DNA of 8,192 nucleotides, taken from the NCBI GenBank assembly GCA_016219235.1, contig JACRBO010000806.1:1-8192 (forward strand). Direction: 5' to 3'. Positions 6,724 through 8,192 of this stretch are shown here, one piece after another. The translations under genes were made by a program, and so were the position numbers. A model generated the notes under the pieces. It saw nothing but the letters and a program-made list of their open reading frames with translations, was not told where the DNA came from and did not search any database. How positions within the stretch are numbered: the stretch's first letter is position 1; the number at the start of each line of letters is the position of its first letter. The stretch comes from Chloroflexota bacterium (lineage in GTDB: Bacteria > Chloroflexota > Anaerolineae > Fen-1058).

Positions 6724-7164
6724 TCAAAACCGCGCGACGGTGATAATCGCGCCGGCGATGAGCAACGCGGCCCCGATGAACTTCTGCGGCGTGATGGGGT
6801 CTTGCGGCGACTCAAGCAGCCCGAAGTGACTGACGATCATCGCCATGATAATCTGGCCGACGATCTGCAGCAGGAATAACTTGCTTGCGCCCAATTGAGG
6901 TAGTAGAAAGATCGTGCCCAGGACCATCAACGCGCTCATGACGCCGGTGAGCAACAGAAACGGGGGCAGGTTCTTCAATTTGAGAATAGCGCGAACATCG
7001 CCAAACACACCCAGCAGCGCCAGCGAAGTCAGCAGGCCGACGAAGTAAAACAACACGTTCGCCACGATCGGCGAGCCGGCGACTTTGGCGATGGCGCCAT
7101 TCATGGGCATGTAGATCGAAATCGCTGCGCCCAGCACCACCGCGAGGATCAGCAAGAAGATCAT
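6724..7164 (-). CDS. DMT family transporter, YdcZ (DUF606) type
   Basis: A 146-residue integral membrane protein with five predicted helices (about 1-19, 35-54, 69-88, 95-113 and 127-144), the usual size of the single-domain YdcZ/DUF606 branch of the drug/metabolite transporter superfamily. Family features are N22-G-A near the first helix with GSPIVANVLF (30-39), the GVMSALMVLG segment, GQIIMAMIVSHFGLL (103-117) and the closing GAALLIAGAIIT. Such half-size proteins are thought to work as dimers. The substrate is unknown. It starts 9 bp after the rpiB stop, without a clear ribosome-binding site, so translation is probably coupled to rpiB. Position in the kinase-rpiB operon hints at sugar or sugar-acid export or import, but that is only an inference. 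Confidence 0.85.
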   Translation of the reverse strand: MIFLLILAVVLGAAISIYMPMNGAIAKVAGSPIVANVLFYFVGLLTSLALLGVFGDVRAILKLKNLPPFLLLTGVMSALMVLGTIFLLPQLGASKLFLLQIVGQIIMAMIVSHFGLLESPQDPITPQKFIGAALLIAGAIITVARF

Positions 7165-7173
7165 GGGCGCGGC

Positions 7174-7626
7174 CTAAGCTTGCTCGCGCTCGATGGCGAT
7201 GACCTTATCGAGGCGACGCTGAAACCGTGGATCGGTGGAGAACTGCGCGCTGACGAACGCTCGCACCAACGATCGGGCCAGCTCATCGCCGACGATGCGC
7301 GCACCGAGACACAAGACGTTCATCGCATCATGTTCGACGCCCTGCGCCGCCGAGTAGGTATCGTGGCACAGCGCGGCCCGCACGCCGCGCACCTTGTTGG
7401 CGGCCACACTCGCGCCTACGCCGCTGCCGCAGATCATGATGCCGCGCTCGGCCTCGCCGCGCTGCACGGTCAGACCGACCGCGCGGGCGTAATCGGGATA
7501 ATCATCTTTCGCGTCGTAAGCGACTGCGCCGCGATCAACCACCGCGTGTCCCAACTTCGTTACTTCATCGATGACCACTTGTTTAAGCGAATAACCACCG
7601 TGATCGGTGCCCACTGCAATTTTCAT
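7174..7626 (-). CDS. rpiB: RpiB-family sugar-phosphate isomerase (ribose-5-phosphate isomerase B or related)
   Basis: Small cytosolic isomerase of 150 residues, the standard RpiB/LacAB length. It shows the N-terminal substrate motif GTDHGG (6-11; Asp8, His9), DYPDYA (42-47), the catalytic Cys66 in CGSGVG (66-71), ANKVRGVRAALCHD (76-89), His99 in VEHDAMN, NVLCLGAR (103-110) and the C-terminal FQRRLDKV. Cys66 and His99 have the same numbering as in E. coli RpiB, so the enzyme should be active. The usual reaction is ribose 5-phosphate to ribulose 5-phosphate. Members of the same fold also isomerise galactose 6-phosphate (LacAB), allose 6-phosphate, and the uronate product 4-deoxy-L-threo-5-hexosulose uronate (DhuI). 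With a sugar kinase just upstream, a specialised substrate is possible. AGGAGG (7631-7636, complement) lies 4 nt before the ATG. Confidence 0.9.
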   Translation of the reverse strand: MKIAVGTDHGGYSLKQVVIDEVTKLGHAVVDRGAVAYDAKDDYPDYARAVGLTVQRGEAERGIMICGSGVGASVAANKVRGVRAALCHDTYSAAQGVEHDAMNVLCLGARIVGDELARSLVRAFVSAQFSTDPRFQRRLDKVIAIEREQA

Positions 7627-7636
7627 ATCGCCTCCT

Positions 7637-7780
7637 GCCTCACCCCCGGCCCCTCTCCTGAGAACAACAGCAGTTCTCAGGAGAGGGGAGTTGGCCGCTC
7701 CCCCTCTCCAGAAATCGTCCTTCGACTTCGCTGCGCTGCGCTCAGGATGCGATTTCGGGATTGGGGGTTGGAGGTGAGGC
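7637..7780. repeat. Composite palindromic repeat, right copy, between kinase and rpiB genes
   Basis: A 144-bp element bounded by the inverted ends GCCTCACC (7637-7644) and GGTGAGGC (7773-7780). Its left half holds a perfect 16-bp hairpin (7650-7665 with 7673-7688, 7-nt loop aacagca). Its right half is a copy of the element at 1-81: GGCCGCTCCCCCTCTCC at 7693-7709, then GAAATCG (7711-7717) pairing with CGATTTC (7750-7756) around a centre TCCTTCGACTTCG..CTCAGGA. That centre contains a small GCTGC duplication and is in the opposite orientation to the centre of the left copy. It separates the kinase gene from rpiB and ends just beside the rpiB ribosome-binding site. Fills the 155-bp gap. No gene is present. 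Confidence 0.8.
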
Positions 7781-7781
7781 G

Positions 7782-8192
7782 TTACCGCACAATATCCGCT
7801 GAACCCGCGTCCAACATCGACTCCAATTCGTCGCGCGTGGTGATCACTTGATCACCGTATTGACTGAGCGCCAGCGCCGCCGTCAATGCGCCATAGCGCA
7901 GGCCCTTCGCGAAGTCGCCTTGCAGCCAGCCGTGCAGCACGCCGGCCACCATCGCGTCGCCCGCACCGATCCGATCGAGGATCACCACTTCGCGCGCGGG
8001 TTCGCGATAAAACTCGTGCCGGTCCCACCCGATCAAGCCTTCGCCCGACAACGACGTGACGATGTATTGCGCGGGCGTTAGTTCGCCCAACTGCCGCACG
8101 ATGTTGGCCGGCTCACCATCGATGCCAAAGACCTGCCGCGCATCGCCGCGCCCGCAGAACAACAGCGTCACGTCTTGCAACATGGGCAACAA
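7782..8192 (-). CDS. PfkB-family sugar kinase, C-terminal part (5' end outside window)
   Basis: The last 137 codons of a carbohydrate kinase. The reading frame is open to the window edge, so the first visible residue is probably an internal Leu rather than a start. The PfkB signature DRIGAGDAMVAG is complete, with the catalytic Asp in GAGD, and is followed by the helix region GLRYGALTAALALSQYGD typical of the family. The stretch DVTLLFCGRGDARQVFG aligns with DVAIGNEEDADKVFG of the KDG kinase at 121-1152, suggesting the two are distant paralogues. In this copy the conserved Asn and the next two acidic residues are replaced by Gly, Arg and Gly. It heads the minus-strand group kinase-rpiB-transporter. 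The substrate could be KDG or another sugar or sugar acid. Confidence 0.85.
   Translation of the reverse strand: MLPMLQDVTLLFCGRGDARQVFGIDGEPANIVRQLGELTPAQYIVTSLSGEGLIGWDRHEFYREPAREVVILDRIGAGDAMVAGVLHGWLQGDFAKGLRYGALTAALALSQYGDQVITTRDELESMLDAGSADIVR

Noticed and set aside
1..7780. Idea that the two related terminal repeats make the region a composite transposon
   Set aside because: No transposase or integrase is encoded, no target duplication is visible, the right repeat lies inside the kinase-rpiB group rather than at its edge, and such repeats are probably scattered through the genome.
7637..7780. CRISPR-like repeat arrangement
   Set aside because: The repeated segments are inverted and nested rather than direct repeats with regular spacers.
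7180..7851. 223-codon open frame on the plus strand
   Set aside because: Antisense to rpiB and running through a repeat. No recognisable domain, and rpiB has intact catalytic residues.

Overview
The window looks like a piece of chromosome from a GC-rich (roughly 60% by eye) free-living bacterium. It is dense in metabolic genes, and several gaps between genes hold short GC-rich palindromic repeats. That repeat style, together with an M48 protease carrying an unusual C-terminal domain and a free-standing E2 acyltransferase domain, suggests Chloroflexota (Anaerolineae/Chloroflexia-like). This taxonomic guess is an inference and is weak.

Left part (121-3841, + strand): a four-gene catabolic cluster for unsaturated uronic acids. 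The order is 2-keto-3-deoxygluconate (KDG) kinase (kdgK), KDPG aldolase (eda), an IolB/KduI-family isomerase, and a KduD-type SDR dehydrogenase. A strong intrinsic terminator follows at 3798-3841. Read as a pathway, 4-deoxy-L-threo-5-hexosulose uronate (the open form of the sugar released by polysaccharide lyases) is isomerised, reduced to KDG, phosphorylated to KDPG, and cleaved to pyruvate plus glyceraldehyde 3-phosphate. The isomerase slot is filled by a protein that looks like IolB (inositol pathway) rather than classical KduI. No inositol genes, polysaccharide lyase or transporter for the substrate is visible.

Middle part (3878-6690, + strand): two separately expressed genes that are not obviously linked to uronate metabolism. 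One is a stand-alone 2-oxoacid dehydrogenase E2-type acyltransferase catalytic domain. The other is a membrane-bound M48 zinc metalloprotease with an extra soluble domain near its C-terminus. A perfect GC-rich hairpin at 6661-6690 separates the protease from the convergent genes that follow.

Right part (6724-8192, - strand): read in the direction of transcription, a PfkB-family sugar kinase (5' end outside the window), a complex palindromic repeat, an RpiB-family sugar-phosphate isomerase, and a small YdcZ-type (DUF606) DMT membrane protein. The kinase resembles the KDG kinase at the left end in fold motifs, but its 'NxxE/D' motif has lost its Asn. The isomerase may be ordinary RpiB. It may also be a uronate isomerase, since an RpiB-fold enzyme (streptococcal DhuI) is known to act on the same intermediate as KduI.

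At the DNA level, the hexamer CGATCG occurs about 28 times by hand count against an expectation of about 2-3, and related repeats of one family lie at both ends (1-81 and 7637-7780). No rRNA, tRNA, CRISPR array, transposase or phage gene was seen.
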